Assembly: GCA_927797885.1 (NCBI GenBank)
Contig: OV696605.1
Coordinates: forward strand, 2,021,157-2,085,156
Source of the DNA: Gloeomargaritales cyanobacterium VI4D9
GTDB lineage: Bacteria; Cyanobacteriota; Cyanobacteriia; Gloeomargaritales; Gloeomargaritaceae
Direction: 5' to 3'
DNA length: 64,000 bases
Positions within the stretch are counted from its first letter, which is position 1, and the number at the start of each line of letters is the position of its first letter. A program made the position numbers and the translations under genes. This document shows positions 43,607-55,412 of this stretch, in pieces. The notes beneath the pieces are model-generated. The model searched no databases. It saw nothing but the letters and a program-made list of their open reading frames with translations, and had not been told where the DNA came from.

Positions 43607-44968
43607 ATGAAAACCACCTGGATACTACCGGGTGCGGCGGGATATTTATTATTGGCCGTTCCCGCCCAAGCCGCCCGGCTCAACCACTGGCAATTCAACC
43701 CGGACACCCATTTACTTGAACTGACGACGGAAAGCATTGCCCCGCCCCGGGTGCAGGTATTGGAACAACCAACCCGGGTGGTGATTGACCTGCCCAGTAC
43801 CCAGTGGCCAGCGGGACGGGAAATCCAGAATTTTCAACGGGGACAAGTGCGCCAGGTGCGGGTCGCCCAATTTGATGAGACCACCACCCGAATCGTCGTG
43901 GAATTTCACCCCGGTCAGACCGTGACCGCCCAGCAGGTGCAGGTGCAAGGGGTGGGGGAGGGTCGTTGGCGCATTCAACTCCCCGGGGGGATGGTGGCGG
44001 CGGCTCCCGTGCAACCGGAATTATTACAAAGTCAGGACAAGCCTGGAACGGGGGCGATTCTGCGGGGCCTGCGGGCGACGGAACAGGGTATTTTTCTCCA
44101 AACCCAGGGCACAACCGGGGCAATCCGGGTGCAACGCAGTGGGGATGGTCGGCAGGTGTGGATTGATTTAGGCAATACTGCCCTGTCTTCGGGCTACCAA
44201 CCCCAGCCCTTGCCCCAATTGGCACAGTTGGGGGTACAGAATATCCGGGTGGTGCAAGTGAGCAACCAACCGCCCGTGACCCGGGTGATTCTCCAGGTAG
44301 CACCGGGGCAAACCCAGTGGCAGGTGCAGGTGCAACAAATTGGCCGTTTGGGGGGGGTCATGTTAGTACGGGGTGGGGATGCCCCGCCAGTGGTTGCCAC
44401 CCAGCCCAGCCCTGTGACCCCTCCCGACCATTGGGGGATTGCCGCCAACCCGGAACCAGTGGCGATTTTGCGCCCGGAGATGCAACCCCAGTCCTGGGCG
44501 TTGGGTTCCTTCCCGGTGGAAAATTTCCAGGCCTATTCCTCTCCCTTTGGCCCCCGCTGGGGTCGTTTCCATTACGGTTTGGACCTGGCTGCCCCGGAAG
44601 GAAGCTATATCCGCAGTTGGTGGGATGGCCGGGTGGTGGAAATTTTCAACGATGCGGGCTGTGGCACGGGGATTGTGGTGCAGTCGGGGCAATGGGAGCA
44701 TATTTACTGCCATCTGCGGGGGCGAGCCGCCAAGGATAGCCAGGGGGTGTATCTGCTGGACCCCAATAGCGGTTTGAACATTCGTCAGGGGCAGTGGGTC
44801 ACCGCCGGTCTGCGGATTGGTCGGGTGGGGATGACCGGGCGCACCACGGGACCTCACCTGCACTGGGGCTTGCGTCATGCGGGGCGGTGGATTGACCCGG
44901 CGATTGTCCTGCGGGAAATGTATGCCCAGCAGAACCGGGAACGCACCCTTTCCCAGCGGGCTTCCTAA
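43607..44968 (+). CDS. AMIN-domain and M23 (LytM) metallopeptidase, periplasmic
   Basis: 453 residues with a signal peptide (1-22, ending AQAA). One AMIN-like domain (about 25-125; VIDLPSTQWPAGREIQNF, TRIVVEFHPGQ) and probably a second (about 150-250) bind peptidoglycan. The C-terminal M23 domain (320-445) has the zinc ligands of HYGLDLAAP and HLHWG plus the active-site His in EHIYCHLRG. It should cut or regulate peptidoglycan cross-links during growth or division. ATG 43607 follows AGGGAG at good distance. It overlaps the convergent sensor gene by 4 bp. Confidence 0.9.
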   Translation: MKTTWILPGAAGYLLLAVPAQAARLNHWQFNPDTHLLELTTESIAPPRVQVLEQPTRVVIDLPSTQWPAGREIQNFQRGQVRQVRVAQFDETTTRIVVEFHPGQTVTAQQVQVQGVGEGRWRIQLPGGMVAAAPVQPELLQSQDKPGTGAILRGLRATEQGIFLQTQGTTGAIRVQRSGDGRQVWIDLGNTALSSGYQPQPLPQLAQLGVQNIRVVQVSNQPPVTRVILQVAPGQTQWQVQVQQIGRLGGVMLVRGGDAPPVVATQPSPVTPPDHWGIAANPEPVAILRPEMQPQSWALGSFPVENFQAYSSPFGPRWGRFHYGLDLAAPEGSYIRSWWDGRVVEIFNDAGCGTGIVVQSGQWEHIYCHLRGRAAKDSQGVYLLDPNSGLNIRQGQWVTAGLRIGRVGMTGRTTGPHLHWGLRHAGRWIDPAIVLREMYAQQNRERTLSQRAS

Positions 44969-46305
44969 CGCCGTTCTCGCAAGGTTTTCGCCCGGTTTTG
45001 TAGGGTTTGAAAATAGTCTGACCCGGTGATTTCTTGGACATGGTTTTCCTTTTTTTGGTGGTCAATGGTGATCACCAAATTGGTCACCTGTTGTTTCAGT
45101 TGTTCCTCCCGGGCTTGCACCTGGACGGCGGCCTTGCGTAACCCCCGCGCCAAACGCCCCACATCATCCGGTTGGGCAGTGATTTTGTCCAGCCGCCCCA
45201 TCTGGTCGTAGATGCCCTGCTCCAAATCCTGCGCCGTTAACAACAGCAAATGCAACGGACCGCTGATACTGCGTACCACCCAGACCACCACGCCAACCAA
45301 CAACCCTGCCACCAGGACAAACTGCGCCCCATTCTGCCAAGCCAACTGCCAAATCGGGCTGAGAAACTGCGCCTGGGGTTCCGCCACCGCCACCACCCAG
45401 GGTTCCACCTCCAGGGGTGCGTAGCCCAGGGTGGTCATCTGCCCATTGGTATTCTGGAACCGCCGGATGTAACCCGGTGCTTTCGCCTGAATCAAATTGT
45501 CAGCCAGGACACTCAAATCCAAATCCCGGATACTGGTGATGTAGGGAATCAAACTGGTATTGATAATTTGTTCTTGAATATCGGCGGGCAGGGGTGCCAA
45601 GCTCTGAAACACCAATTCGGGATTGGTATGCGCCATGATCACCCCATAGCTATCAATTAAAAATGCCTCCCCCTGCTTGCCCACCTGTGCCGCTGAGACA
45701 ATTTTTTGAATAACAGAAATATTAATTTTCAAAGCCGCCACTCCCAAAATTTCTCCCTGACTATCCCGCACCGGCGCACTCACAAACACCCCTGGTTGCC
45801 CCGTTACCCGCCCAAAAATCACCCCAGAAATGGCGGTTTTGCCTTGAATAGAATCCCGGTAATAACCCCGAAAACGGTAATCCACCCCTACCATTTTCGG
45901 TACCGTCGAAGCCACACAAACCCCATCCCGATTCAGGAGAAATACCAGGTCAAAATTGGCATGAATCCGCTCAAAAGTACGCAGTTCGGACTGGAGAGCC
46001 TTTTTCAGATTTTGTAGTTCCGTTGGGCTGGCATCTTGCTTTTGGAGAAATTTTTGCACCCCCGGCAGTAAACTCATGGCAACCACTGATTCCCGATGGT
46101 CAATCAACAATTGGTCTAGCCGTGCCGCCGTACTCATGGCTAACAATTCCAGACTGCGATGCTCCCGGATTTCCAATTGCCGGATACTCGCCCGCAAATT
46201 CAGCACCGCCGACACCCCCATCGGCACCAATCCCGTCAACAGTAAAACAACCGTGAGCCGGGTGGTAATAGACCAGTGACGGGGGTGGGAAAGCCAACGA
46301 CGCAT
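44965..46305 (-). CDS. Cache-HAMP transmembrane sensor without output domain
   Basis: 446 residues from ATG 46305 (a GTG at 46314 is possible). Helix 1 (about 15-36) and helix 2 (about 325-347) flank a large dCache domain with the ligand-pocket pattern YRFRGYYRDSIQGKTAISGV and FVSAPVRDSQGEILGVAALK. A HAMP region (about 350-405) and a coiled coil (QVQAREEQLKQQVTNLV) follow, and the protein ends near SDYFQTLQNRAKTLRERR. No kinase, cyclase or methyl-accepting module is visible. It presumably passes its signal to a partner encoded elsewhere. Confidence 0.85.
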   Translation of the reverse strand: MRRWLSHPRHWSITTRLTVVLLLTGLVPMGVSAVLNLRASIRQLEIREHRSLELLAMSTAARLDQLLIDHRESVVAMSLLPGVQKFLQKQDASPTELQNLKKALQSELRTFERIHANFDLVFLLNRDGVCVASTVPKMVGVDYRFRGYYRDSIQGKTAISGVIFGRVTGQPGVFVSAPVRDSQGEILGVAALKINISVIQKIVSAAQVGKQGEAFLIDSYGVIMAHTNPELVFQSLAPLPADIQEQIINTSLIPYITSIRDLDLSVLADNLIQAKAPGYIRRFQNTNGQMTTLGYAPLEVEPWVVAVAEPQAQFLSPIWQLAWQNGAQFVLVAGLLVGVVVWVVRSISGPLHLLLLTAQDLEQGIYDQMGRLDKITAQPDDVGRLARGLRKAAVQVQAREEQLKQQVTNLVITIDHQKKENHVQEITGSDYFQTLQNRAKTLRERR

Positions 46306-46481
46306 GGGGTTCACAAAAGGGATACCACCCTGCCAAGGGATGCTGGGATGTGGTGAGTATTCATAAACATCATAGATAAAATCTGGGATAAAATTTCAAC
46401 CAGAACGCCTCAATTGATTGACATAGGCGAAAAATGGTCGAGTACCTTTACATAAATAAATAGATACAGAAAATAGATATA

Positions 46482-46603
46482 GGGAACCTCTATTTATTGA
46501 TTTTTGTACTTACATGATAGGCTCGGAAGCCCCATTCTTTCGTTAACAATTATCAAGAACCCAGAGGTCATTCGCAATAGCCGTGAATTAATAGAGGTGT
46601 CCC
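46482..46603. repeat. Family B repeat (copy B1)
   Basis: The ends are GGGAACCTCTATTTATTG and AATTAATAGAGGTGTCCC, with the core TTTTTGTACTTACATGATAG and GGTCATTCGCAATAGCCG. Confidence 0.75.
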
Positions 46604-46632
46604 ATAGAAACTAGACATAGCAATTACACTTG

Positions 46633-46735
46633 CGGGAACCTCTATTTATTTGAACCGATGAAAAATCTCATTTTTGGAATGCCCATATTACCCAGAACCA
46701 AGGGCGGGGGGTGCCCCCCTGCGACCGCTTCCCCA
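46633..46735. repeat. Family D repeat (copy D3, right end worn)
   Basis: GGGAACCTCTATTTATTTG, then GAACCGATGAAAAATCTC (the uninterrupted form of the site split at 1695 and 55049), CCCATATTACCCAGAACC and a CGGGGGGTGCCCCCCTG palindrome. Confidence 0.7.
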
Positions 46736-46766
46736 AATAGCTGTGCCATCAGGGTATATGGGATGA

Positions 46767-49283
46767 TCAAACCTCCTGCTGTTCGATAAAATTTTGCAAT
46801 CGCTGGCGATATTCTGCCCCCCAATCATTCACCCATTCCCGGGTCAAACCATTCACCACCAAATGTAAAATTGGCTCCGTCGCATCGGGTAAAAATAATA
46901 CCCAATGATCTGGGTCGTAACCCTGGGGAAACAGCCGCACCCCATCGGTCAAATCCAGGAGATTCGGCGGATGAGTTTCCACCAAATGACGCATCCATGC
47001 CCCTTTTAACCGCCAAGGACAATGAATGGTTTGATGTTTCCACGCCACGCTCGGTAAATGGGTGCGAATTTGCGCCAGGGAACGCTCCTGTACCGTCAAT
47101 AGTTCCAGGATTTTGGCAGTGGTAAACATGGCATCAAAACCGGGGTGCAGTTGGGGAAAAATAAACCCCAATTCCCCACTTCCAGCGCACAATAACCGGG
47201 GTTGCTCCTGCCCCGCCCGCATTAAGGCTGTGGCATTGGCTTTGGTGCGGATAACCCGCCCCTCATGGTAACGGGCCACCTGCTCCACCAAACTGCTCGT
47301 CGTCACCGGCACCGCCACCGTCCCCCGGGGTTGCCCCGCCAAAATCAACTCCATCACCACCGCCGTCAGAACCGAACCCTGCATCGCCGTCCCGGTTTCA
47401 TCCACCAGCACCAACCGTTCCCCGTTGGCACTCACCTGCACCCCCAAATGCGCCCGCACCGCCTCCACCACCCGTCCCAACTGTTGCAGAAGACTCTCTT
47501 TTTCGGCGGCACTGAGGGGAGTTTGGCGCAAACTGGCATTCAACACCAAGGGGTCGCACCCATAGCCCACCAGCAATTCTGGCAACACCGCCCCCGACAC
47601 CCCGTAGGCATAGTCCACCACCACCTTCGCCCGGGACTGGCGGATCGCCTCCACCTGGAGTTGTTGCTGAAACGCCCCGCAGTACAATTCCACCACCCGC
47701 CCCGGCACCGTCATATCCCCGATGTCCGCCAATGCCGCCCGCCGAAACTCCTCCCGCACCAGGGTTGCCTCGATTTTTTTCTCCAACGCAGGGGGAATGT
47801 TGATCCCCTGGTGATCCAAAAACTCAATCAAGACGTGCCCCGCCTGATCCGGGTCGAGCCGCACGTGGACTCCCCCGTCCACCCCCAACACCGGCGCCAC
47901 CAACCGGCTGATGGGAATGGCATTCGCCTCCAGGTTTTGCACCTGCACCCCCACGGACATCAGACCCGAAATAATCGAACGAGAAATCATCCGGGAAACC
48001 TTGCGCTGATCCCGGGACACCTGCACCTGCGCCCCTGGCGGTAAACAGGAACCAAAAGCCGCCCCCAACCGAATCGCTAACTCCGGGGTAATGTCCACAT
48101 TCGCCAACCCCGACACCCCCCGCGCCCCGAACAAATGCCTGCGAGCCCCCGTGCCCCAAATCAGATTGGTGCTGACCGTCGCCCCCGGTTCAATATATTT
48201 CCCCGGCCAAATGCGACAGCCACTCTGCACCTGGGCTTCCTCCCCCACACTACACAGATGCCCCAGCACCGCCCCCTCCAAAATCTGCACCCGACGACCG
48301 AGGCGACTGCCCCGCCCCACCACACAAGCCCGCAGGTGACTTTCCTCCCCCACCACCACCCCATTGAGAACCACCGGGCGTTTCAAATCCGCCTGCGCCC
48401 CCACCGTCACATAATCCCCAATCACCGTCCCCGCCCCCAACCGCACCCCCGCCCCGATCCGGCAATAATGACCGATCAACACCGGCGGCTCCCACACCAC
48501 CGAAGGGTCAAGGCGCACCTGTTCCCCCATCCACACCCCACTTTGCACCTGGCGATAGGACTCCGCCAACCGCACCCGCCCCGTCAACGCATCCCACTGC
48601 ACCTGGCGATACCGCTCCAAATTCCCCACATCGCACCAGTAGCCCCCGCCCACAAACCCGTACACCGGTTCCCCCCGGGCGAGCAATTGGGGCAACAAAT
48701 CCTGGGCAAAATCCGCCGGTTCATCAGGCGGCAAATAGGCTAAAACCTCCGGCTCCACGATGTAAGCCCCCATATTCACCCGGTCAGAAAACACCTCCCC
48801 CGGCGTGGGTTTTTCCAGCAACCGCACCACCCGCCCCTCCCCATCCGTGATCACCACCCCAAACTCCGCCGGATCGGGCACTTGGGTCAAAATCACCGTC
48901 AATTTCGCCCCCCGCTGGCGATGAAAACTGATCGCCGCCTGCAAGTTCACATCCGTAATCACATCCCCGCTCACCACCACAAAGGTTTCCGGCAACAGGG
49001 ACGCCACCTGCCGCACACAGCCCGCCGTCCCCAGGGGGCGCAATTCCTCCACCGCATAGGACACCTGCACCCCAAACTCCCGCCCATCCTGGAAATAGGA
49101 CTGCACCGCATCCGGCAAATAATGCAGGGTCATAATCAATTCCGTCAGCCCATGCCCCCGCAACCACGCCAGGGTATGCTCCGCAATCGGACGGTTCAGC
49201 ACCGGCAGTAACGGCTTGGGCAGATCACAGGTCAAAGGGCGCAATCGGGTGCCCGCCCCCCCCGCCATCAGTACCGCCCGCAT
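46767..49283 (-). CDS. Mannose-1-phosphate guanylyltransferase/phosphomannomutase-like fusion
   Basis: 838 residues in three parts. Residues 1-235 form an NTP-transferase domain starting MRAVLMAGGAGTRLRPLTCD. Residues 245-375 are hexapeptide repeats of a left-handed beta helix (RIGAGVRLGAGTVIGDYV). Residues 385-830 are a phosphohexomutase domain. In the mutase part the active-site serine loop (normally TASHNP) is not obvious, so that half may be regulatory or altered. Cyanobacterial proteins of this architecture are annotated mannose-1-phosphate guanylyltransferase; the actual substrate is open. It stands alone. Confidence 0.88.
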   Translation of the reverse strand: MRAVLMAGGAGTRLRPLTCDLPKPLLPVLNRPIAEHTLAWLRGHGLTELIMTLHYLPDAVQSYFQDGREFGVQVSYAVEELRPLGTAGCVRQVASLLPETFVVVSGDVITDVNLQAAISFHRQRGAKLTVILTQVPDPAEFGVVITDGEGRVVRLLEKPTPGEVFSDRVNMGAYIVEPEVLAYLPPDEPADFAQDLLPQLLARGEPVYGFVGGGYWCDVGNLERYRQVQWDALTGRVRLAESYRQVQSGVWMGEQVRLDPSVVWEPPVLIGHYCRIGAGVRLGAGTVIGDYVTVGAQADLKRPVVLNGVVVGEESHLRACVVGRGSRLGRRVQILEGAVLGHLCSVGEEAQVQSGCRIWPGKYIEPGATVSTNLIWGTGARRHLFGARGVSGLANVDITPELAIRLGAAFGSCLPPGAQVQVSRDQRKVSRMISRSIISGLMSVGVQVQNLEANAIPISRLVAPVLGVDGGVHVRLDPDQAGHVLIEFLDHQGINIPPALEKKIEATLVREEFRRAALADIGDMTVPGRVVELYCGAFQQQLQVEAIRQSRAKVVVDYAYGVSGAVLPELLVGYGCDPLVLNASLRQTPLSAAEKESLLQQLGRVVEAVRAHLGVQVSANGERLVLVDETGTAMQGSVLTAVVMELILAGQPRGTVAVPVTTSSLVEQVARYHEGRVIRTKANATALMRAGQEQPRLLCAGSGELGFIFPQLHPGFDAMFTTAKILELLTVQERSLAQIRTHLPSVAWKHQTIHCPWRLKGAWMRHLVETHPPNLLDLTDGVRLFPQGYDPDHWVLFLPDATEPILHLVVNGLTREWVNDWGAEYRQRLQNFIEQQEV

Positions 49284-49384
49284 CCGGTTTCCCCAAACGA
49301 TAGGTTCGTTAATTCATTATGACCGCCCCATTCCCTGCACATGGGCTAAACTGAGAAATGTAAAGTTATCTAACAAAATTGTTT

Positions 49385-50047
49385 ATGTTCTCCCCCGTTC
49401 TTGACCCCCAGCAACGGCAAAAGCTCGACCCCAGCGACGACCATTTATTTTATGATTTCCCCCGCTTCGTCACCCATGTGGACGAGGGATTTATCCAAAA
49501 ATTAACCCAACTCTATCGAGAGCGACTAACGCCAGGGGGAAAAATCCTGGATTTAATGAGCAGTTGGGTGTCCCACTTGCCCCCGGAAATGGCATTTTCG
49601 GAAGTCGTCGGGCATGGTATGAACCAGGAAGAATTATCCAAAAATCCCCGCCTCACCCGCTACTTTACCCAGAACTTAAACCAGGAACAAAAACTACCTC
49701 TGGAAGATAATTATTTCGATGCGGTTTTGAACACCGTTTCCGTGCAATATCTCCAGGTTCCAGAATTGGTATTCCAGGAAATTCATCGCATTCTCAAACC
49801 CGGTGGTATTGTGATTGTCAGTTTTTCCAATCGGATGTTTTATCAAAAAGCCATTGCCGCCTGGCGAGACGGCACGGAGCAAACCCGGATACAACTGGTG
49901 AAATGCTATCTACAATCCGTGCCTGGGTTCAGCAAACCGGAAGTGATCATCCACAAAAATCTATCCGTCAATCCGGTTTTAGCCCTGATGGGTTTGGGAA
50001 CCAGTGACCCCTTTTATGCGGTTTTGGCACGAAAAATGCCCTTGTAA
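49385..50047 (+). CDS. Class I SAM-dependent methyltransferase
   Basis: 220 residues from ATG 49385. The SAM fold is marked by GGKILDLMSSWVSHLP (motif I), LEDNYFDAVLNTVSVQYL (motif II) and ILKPGGIVIVSFSNRMFY (motif III). The N-terminal SDDHLFYDFPRFVTHVDEGF is typical of a cyanobacterial family without known substrate. It is divergent from the fusion gene above, separated by about 100 bp. A family A repeat lies 60 bp downstream. Confidence 0.88.
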   Translation: MFSPVLDPQQRQKLDPSDDHLFYDFPRFVTHVDEGFIQKLTQLYRERLTPGGKILDLMSSWVSHLPPEMAFSEVVGHGMNQEELSKNPRLTRYFTQNLNQEQKLPLEDNYFDAVLNTVSVQYLQVPELVFQEIHRILKPGGIVIVSFSNRMFYQKAIAAWRDGTEQTRIQLVKCYLQSVPGFSKPEVIIHKNLSVNPVLALMGLGTSDPFYAVLARKMPL

Positions 50048-50106
50048 AATCATCTTATTTTTAATAAACATCTAGCAACCAGAACCAAGTCGGGTAACGC
50101 TATGCC

Positions 50107-50206
50107 ATAGCAATCCTAAATGACAATAGAACACAGGTCGTAGGGGCACCATCCCCATCATTGGTTCTGGGTAATTTCTATGCGTTAATCAAGTAAAATT
50201 GCTATA
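50107..50206. repeat. Family A MITE-like repeat (copy A10)
   Basis: 100 bp, ends ATAGCAATCCTAAATGAC and AAAATTGCTATA. The core palindrome is decayed (GTAGGGGCACCATCCCCATC). Confidence 0.8.
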
Positions 50207-50261
50207 TTGACCAATGGAGTAAAATTGGTATATTCCCCATTTGAATTTTCCGTTAATCCTG

Positions 50262-51050
50262 ATGATTGCCATCACCCCTACCTGGAGCGTTCCCACCCAA
50301 GATGACCTACCCTGCGATGACGGTATCCCGATGGAAACCCAACGCCACAAGCTACAAATGGATTTGCTCATTGATGGGTTGACCACCTGGTTAGACCAAC
50401 GGGACGGTGGCTATGTGAGCGGCAATATGTTTATCTATTTCAGCTTAGAGCAGGTACGCAACCAGGACTTTCGAGGACCGGATGTCTTTGTGGTGCTGGA
50501 TGTACCCAAAAAAGAGCGCAAAAGTTGGGTCGTGTGGGAAGAGGGAAAAGCCCCAGATATTGTGATTGAACTCCTATCCGAAAGTACGATAAACCTAGAT
50601 AAGGGACTAAAAAAACAGATTTACCAAAACCAAATGCGGGTTTCTGAATATTATTGGTATGACCCATTTAACCCGGCGGATTGGGCAGGTTTTGTGTTAA
50701 CGCATGGGGTTTATCAACCGATGACCCCTAATGCTCAAGGTTATTTGGCAAGTCCTTGCACCGGCTTGGTTCTCAGGCAGTGGCTGGGGGATTATCGGGG
50801 GGTGCATACCACCTGGTTGCGCTGGGCAAATCCCGATGGGCAAGTGCTTCCTAATGCACAGGAGTTAGCCCAACAAGCCCAACAGGAGGCACGCATGGCG
50901 CAACAACGGGCAGATTCAGCAGAGCAGGAAGCCCAACAAGCGCAACAACGGGCAGATTCAGCAGAGCAACGGGCAAACCTGGCTGAACAACGGGCGGCAC
51001 GGTTAGCAGAAAAATTGCAAGAATTGGGAATTGATCCTGAACAAATTTAG
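50262..51050 (+). CDS. Uma2 family protein with C-terminal heptad-repeat tail
   Basis: 262 residues from ATG 50262 (the upstream TTG 50241 is less likely). The nuclease-like core contains DFRGPDVFVVLDVPKK, APDIVIELLSESTINLDKGLK and VSEYYWYDP. This is the common cyanobacterial Uma2 form with PDxxIEhLSxST. The tail (about 205-262) repeats AQQRADSAEQEAQQ and predicts a coiled coil, which probably mediates oligomerisation. The tail repeat is encoded by near-identical DNA units that could expand or contract. Confidence 0.88.
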   Translation: MIAITPTWSVPTQDDLPCDDGIPMETQRHKLQMDLLIDGLTTWLDQRDGGYVSGNMFIYFSLEQVRNQDFRGPDVFVVLDVPKKERKSWVVWEEGKAPDIVIELLSESTINLDKGLKKQIYQNQMRVSEYYWYDPFNPADWAGFVLTHGVYQPMTPNAQGYLASPCTGLVLRQWLGDYRGVHTTWLRWANPDGQVLPNAQELAQQAQQEARMAQQRADSAEQEAQQAQQRADSAEQRANLAEQRAARLAEKLQELGIDPEQI

Positions 51051-51130
51051 GGCACCTCTATTAATTTTTTTCGTACTTAGATAGGGGGTCTGGAAGCACC
51101 GTTTTTTCCTCAGTAATTATGAAATTACGA
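51049..51130. repeat. Degenerate family B remnant
   Basis: It starts GGGCACCTCTATTAATTTTT and keeps CGTACTTAGATAGGG and GGTCTGGAAGCACC. The right half is lost. Confidence 0.55.
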
Positions 51131-51159
51131 ATCATAACTAAATTACGAATAGTAGTATG

Positions 51160-51272
51160 TAGCCTGTTCATAAATTAAAGGATACAAAAAATCCTGTTTT
51201 CAATGCTTGACTTTGGTAGTGTTCAAATGAGTGGGTTTACAACCGTATCCCATAACCCCTTAATAGGCTCCG
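51160..51272. repeat. Family C' repeat (copy 2)
   Basis: From GTAGCCTGTTCATAAATTAAA to TTAATAGGCTCC. It is the nearest relative of 10694-10808 and a diverged cousin of the 117-bp family C. Confidence 0.6.
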
Positions 51273-51273
51273 A

Positions 51274-51408
51274 GGGCACCTCTATATTATTGATTTTTAT
51301 TGATTTTTGTACTGACACGGCAGGCCCGGAAGCCCCATTCTCGCCCTTGACAATCATCAATAACGCAGGGGTCATTCTCAATAGCCGTGAATTAATTATA
51401 GGTGCCCT
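51274..51408. repeat. Family B repeat (copy B3)
   Basis: Complete ends GGGCACCTCTATATTATTG and AATTATAGGTGCCC. The core has TTTTTGTACTGACACGGC and AACGCAGGGGTCATTCTC. It ends about 70 bp before lepA. Confidence 0.8.
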
Positions 51409-51477
51409 CTAGACGTACTGCTTCAGGGGCGGGGGTGAAAATGGCACAATAGAGCATGACCGTCACCGGATATTGCC

Positions 51478-54603
<3,126 letters not shown>

Positions 54604-54607
54604 GTTA

Positions 54608-54751
54608 ATGATTGTCATTACAAGTAAATTTGGTGGTTTGGGCAACCGTTTGTTGTTGCTGAGCCATTTAATTGCCTATGGTTTAGAGAAGAAGCACAAC
54701 GTGATAGACCTGTGTTTTGATGAATACTCCAGCCATAGCAATTCTAAATGA
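54608..54751 (+). pseudogene. Truncated glycosyltransferase (fucosyltransferase-like) gene
   Basis: It begins ATG 54608, 4 bp after frr, and reads MIVITSKFGGLGNRLLLL, then IAYGLEKKHNVIDLCFDEY before running into the family A repeat at 54734 and stopping at 54749-54751. The start (FGGLGNRL..FANFIA..INPSFDEYA type) matches N-termini of GT11/alpha-1,2-fucosyltransferase-like proteins of cyanobacteria. Nothing of the remaining gene is found after the repeat, so the rest was deleted or never kept. Confidence 0.7.
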
Positions 54752-54990
54752 GAATGGAACAGGGGGTCGCAGGGGCACCGCCCCCGTCAAAGAAGCACCT
54801 GCGGTGTACAGTCTATTTATCAATTAAAGGATACAAAGAGCCTCGATTATCCTAGAGGCTTACCACGATTGACCTACGGCAAGTGGGGTTCAACTGTATC
54901 CCATAACCACTCAAAAGACTGTATGGTTCTGAAAAATTTTTTGTATGCCTACGGCACGCAAGCTAATGCAAATCAAGTGGGATTGCTATG
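54734..54990. repeat. Family A repeat (copy A11) interrupted by family C
   Basis: Ends CATAGCAATTCTAAATGAG and GGGATTGCTATG. A complete family C element sits at 54807-54923 between GCACCTGCGGTG and TGGTTCTGAA; compare the continuous GCGGTGTATGGTTCTG at 10816-10930. Confidence 0.85.
54807..54923. mobile_element. Family C MITE (copy C2), nested in family A
   Basis: 117 bp including TA at both sides. Target before insertion: GCGGTG-TA-TGGTTC; now TA flanks both ends. Nearly the same sequence as C1 and C3. Confidence 0.88.
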
Positions 54991-55030
54991 TTTTAGCAGT
55001 ACATTATTATTTAACCCTTACATCACTCAA

Positions 55031-55231
55031 GGGTACCTCTATTTATTTTATCTCGTTGGGTCTAATACCCCGCCCTTCTAGGGCGGACTAACTCCCGGGG
55101 TTTACCCCGTGGGTTCATACCCTTGATTTGAACCGATGAAAAATCTCATCCTTGGAATGCCCATATTACCCAGAACCAAGGACGGGGGGTGCCCCCCTGC
55201 GACCGCCAATTTACAATTTATAGAGGTGCCC
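55031..55231. repeat. Family D repeat (copy D4), interrupted
   Basis: GGGTACCTCTATTTATT at the left and TTATAGAGGTGCCC at the right. The inner core is like D3. A palindromic insertion of about 79 bp splits it near the left end. Confidence 0.75.
55049..55127. mobile_element. IS200/IS605-end-like palindromic insertion (PATE type)
   Basis: It contains TAATACCCCGCCCTTCTAGGGCGG and a second hairpin GGGGTTTACCCC. Similar hairpins are found at the right ends of cyanobacterial IS200/IS605 elements and small PATE derivatives. Its limits are given by comparison with the uninterrupted family D copy at 46633. No TIR and no target duplication beyond an ambiguous T. Confidence 0.6.
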
Positions 55232-55337
55232 TTAAGGGTTATTCTCAATGTACTTCAATATACTGCTCATAACATCTCAGTTAGAACCATCATTCTTATC
55301 ACTTCATCATAGTTAAACTATTTTCCGGAGATGTCTG

Positions 55338-55372
55338 TTATTTACCTGAAACTCTCGAAAATTTTTTCTTAC
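55338..55372. repeat. Family E right-end remnant
   Basis: TTATTTACCTGAAACTCTCGAAAATTTT corresponds to the TTATTTACTTGAGACTCTCAAAATTTT end of family E. Confidence 0.4.
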
Positions 55373-55412
55373 ACTTCAAGTGTAATGGTTATGGCATGAC
55401 CTTCTTCTGGGG

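Noticed and set aside
47265-48044. Long plus-strand frame of 259 codons
   Set aside because: It is antisense to the nucleotidyltransferase/mutase fusion, is very rich in His/Pro/Arg, and arises from the GC-rich codon pattern of the real gene.
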